Virus record (IMG/VR): IMGVR_UViG_3300042945_001277
Span: 1-32,157 of that record
DNA from: a virus
DNA length: 32,157 nt
Direction: 5' to 3' (one strand)
A program made the position numbers and the translations under genes. This document shows positions 30,851-32,157 of this stretch, in pieces. The notes under the pieces are model-generated. The model ran no database searches. It saw nothing but the letters and a program-made list of their open reading frames with translations, and was not told the DNA's origin. The first letter of the stretch is position 1; every line of letters begins with the position of its first letter.

Positions 30851-30882
30851 ATAAATTCACTAATAATATAAAATACACCTAC

Positions 30883-30892
30883 TATAAATATA
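30883..30892 (-). promoter_or_regulatory. Late-type promoter for the four-gene operon
   Basis: TATATTTATA on the minus strand, followed by GTAGGTGTATTTTA, lies 32 bases before ATG 30850. It overlaps the promoter-proximal end of the small gene ending at 30895. No -33 box is visible. Confidence 0.5.
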
Positions 30893-30894
30893 TT

Positions 30895-31287
30895 TTAATT
30901 CAAATTATAGACTTTTATTAAGAATATTTTTACAACACGAAATCCATCTTTGTTTTTCAATAATGCACAGTTTCTATATCTTTCCCATTCGATTGGGTAT
31001 GATTTATCAAGAATACCGTTATTTAAATTCATTATTAATTCATTCAATGCATTAATGGTGTATATCGTATTCGTTTCACGCTTTTGATGAACCATTATCG
31101 AATTTGGTAAGAATTTTTTGTAACTATCCATGATGACATTATATGACAATATAGAATCACCCTTAACATCAAATGTTTTGAAATGAAAAACTTTATTGTT
31201 AAACAAACTAAATGTATTTTGTATTTCTTTAATTGTAGAATCTACTTTGTATTTTGGAGTAAATGTGCATACTAACTGTGTCTTCAA
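30895..31287 (-). CDS. Conserved T4-like phage protein of unknown function
   Basis: The 130-residue protein resembles a small family common in T4-like marine phages, with MKTQLVCTFT at the start, RETNTIYTINALNELI in the middle and NNGILDKSYPIEWERYRN after it. The role is unknown. It is a mixed alpha/beta protein with no catalytic motif I can name. A late-type promoter (31311-31330) stands between it and the upstream polymerase gene, so it is probably expressed separately. AGAGAGAGG lies upstream of the ATG at a longer than usual distance. Confidence 0.75.
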   Translation of the reverse strand: MKTQLVCTFTPKYKVDSTIKEIQNTFSLFNNKVFHFKTFDVKGDSILSYNVIMDSYKKFLPNSIMVHQKRETNTIYTINALNELIMNLNNGILDKSYPIEWERYRNCALLKNKDGFRVVKIFLIKVYNLN

Positions 31288-31310
31288 TACCTCTCTCTCT
31301 ATTTTTGTAA

Positions 31311-31330
31311 ATACTATTACATATAAATAT
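31311..31330 (-). promoter_or_regulatory. Late-type promoter for the gene at 31287
   Basis: The minus strand reads ATATTTATAT (31330-31321), GT, then AATAGTATTT. It is the tightest match to the 18927-18952 element. Confidence 0.55.
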
Positions 31331-31334
31331 GTTT

Positions 31335-32157
31335 CTAAATTTGCATAATACTACCAAAAGTATCGCCTTTGTAAATTTTTACTGACATATTATCAGTCTC
31401 GAAAGCACAGTGAAGAATATCTATTAAGTCCATTTCATCTGGATGAATATCAAAAATGAAAGCATCATATAGATACATCATAAATACTGACTTTCTGTTT
31501 TTCAAATGTGGTAAAATAGTTTTTATCTTACGGACATTATATTCAGTTTCCAATGATTGCAATACATAGTTAAATACTTTATTAGGTGTTGCATCTTGTA
31601 TATCACGAAATACTTTGTCATAAAACCAAGATTTAACCACACCATGCGTTTTATATTGTTCATACATAGTATCAATCATAGCTTGAACAGTTTGAAAAAA
31701 CGAATGATTCATAAACTCAGGAGTTATTGTGCCATAAATGTTTTGAAACACCTTACCTTTGAATTGGTCATAATCCATATCAATTCCCAATTCATCACGT
31801 ATTTGTTCGTATGGATGATAGTCAAATTGATAATCCAATATCTTTGCCAATAACTTTATGTGAAATGCATCATAATCGAATTGAACAATTTTACCACCTT
31901 CAAATCTTGAACGAATCTTATCACGAGTTCCGTCTTTCTTATTCATGGCAGAAAAGTTAAATCCACCCCAAGCATTACTTGGTCTGCCTGTTGCGGTATA
32001 CCACATATAGTTTTGTTTTTTTATTTCGTCATCAACAACAATATGATTTTTTTCTATCTCATGGAATACTTCTATGAAATCATTACAATAATTTACACAT
32101 TTTTCTTTTTTGAACTCGAATGGTTTTAATCTCAATACATATTTTGCAATACCTCTT
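31335..32157 (-). CDS. Family A DNA polymerase, C-terminal palm region (5' part outside window)
   Basis: The frame is open to the window edge; the visible 273 residues are the C-terminal part. In order they show the Pol I landmarks. TATGRPSN, then a GTRDKIRSRF segment, match TGRLSS ... GRRIRQAF. Motif A FDYDAFHIKLLAKI matches ADYSQIELRIMAH. Motif B DQFKGKVFQNIYGTI matches AKAINFGLIYG. Motif C MMYLYDAFIFDIHPDE matches QVHDELVFEV. The catalytic Asp of A and C are kept, but the Glu after Asp in motif C is Ala. It would be a second polymerase beside gp43, perhaps for repair or priming; its job is not known. Whether it carries an exonuclease domain lies outside the window. Confidence 0.85.
   Translation of the reverse strand, partial: RGIAKYVLRLKPFEFKKEKCVNYCNDFIEVFHEIEKNHIVVDDEIKKQNYMWYTATGRPSNAWGGFNFSAMNKKDGTRDKIRSRFEGGKIVQFDYDAFHIKLLAKILDYQFDYHPYEQIRDELGIDMDYDQFKGKVFQNIYGTITPEFMNHSFFQTVQAMIDTMYEQYKTHGVVKSWFYDKVFRDIQDATPNKVFNYVLQSLETEYNVRKIKTILPHLKNRKSVFMMYLYDAFIFDIHPDEMDLIDILHCAFETDNMSVKIYKGDTFGSIMQI

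Noticed and set aside
1-32157. tRNA genes, integrase or attachment sites
   Set aside because: I found no cloverleaf-like sequence, integrase motif or direct repeats marking an att site; absence by eye is not proof.

Overview
The window is a compact piece of a large, AT-rich, T4-like (tailed, probably myovirus) bacteriophage genome. Every credible gene lies on the minus strand, so transcription runs from high to low coordinates. Genes abut or overlap by a few bases, and no gap exceeds about 150 bases, so there is no long unexplained stretch. The T4 replication set is recognisable: gp43 polymerase, gp45 clamp, gp44/gp62 clamp loader, gp41 helicase, gp32 single-strand binding protein, UvsX recombinase and the RNase H/flap nuclease. 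I saw no tRNA, rRNA, CRISPR array or insertion sequence. The host is not determined. Five promoters read TTG-N19/20-TATATTWG, which resembles both the Bacteroidota -33/-7 pattern (TTTG ... TAnnTTTG) and a sigma70-like pattern with a 16-17 base spacer.

Layout in transcription order (right to left): 3' part of a family A DNA polymerase (32157-31335); a small conserved gene (31287); a late-type operon of two unknown genes, an alpha/beta hydrolase and a ParB-like protein (30850-28352); gp32 and uvsX (28247-26325); a one-gene late unit (26252-25848); flap nuclease, gp41 helicase and two conserved phage genes (25716-22062); a class II ribonucleotide reductase (21945-20092); a late unit with a nucleotidyltransferase and a 59-residue basic protein (20069-18995); a late unit with a two-helix membrane protein, an unknown and a 923-residue virion protein (18896-15523); thioredoxin, a PLP-fold enzyme and dUTPase (15455-13935); a late-promoter gene, two small genes, a SPPY methyltransferase and gp43 (13890-8878); gp45 with two more SPPY methyltransferases (8816-5409); a one-gene late unit with leucine-rich-like repeats (5361-4606); and gp44, a zinc ribbon, gp62, a DUF1599/Nmad1-type protein, MetK, a leader-bearing unknown and a PD-(D/E)XK nuclease (4462-1).

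Two themes stand out. First, at least six otherwise unrelated proteins begin with nearly the same short peptide (pattern M-(I)-K-[LMI]-[KR]-D-[LI]-[LVI]-x-E). Each has an [ILV]-x-E site like those cut by the T4 prohead protease at the end of capsid-targeting sequences. Several sit in small self-contained units with a late-type promoter (ATATTTATA, no -33 box) and often a hairpin terminator. I read them as candidate internal-head proteins packaged in the capsid and delivered with the DNA. They carry varied domains: nucleotidyltransferase, alpha/beta hydrolase, ParB-like, leucine-rich repeats and unknowns.

Second, the phage encodes its own S-adenosylmethionine synthetase, three paralogous SPPY-type DNA methyltransferases, a DUF1599/Nmad1 protein, a PLP-fold enzyme and dUTPase. 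Together these suggest modified phage DNA with a phage-supplied methyl donor. Class II RNR plus thioredoxin would supply deoxynucleotides without a need for oxygen.
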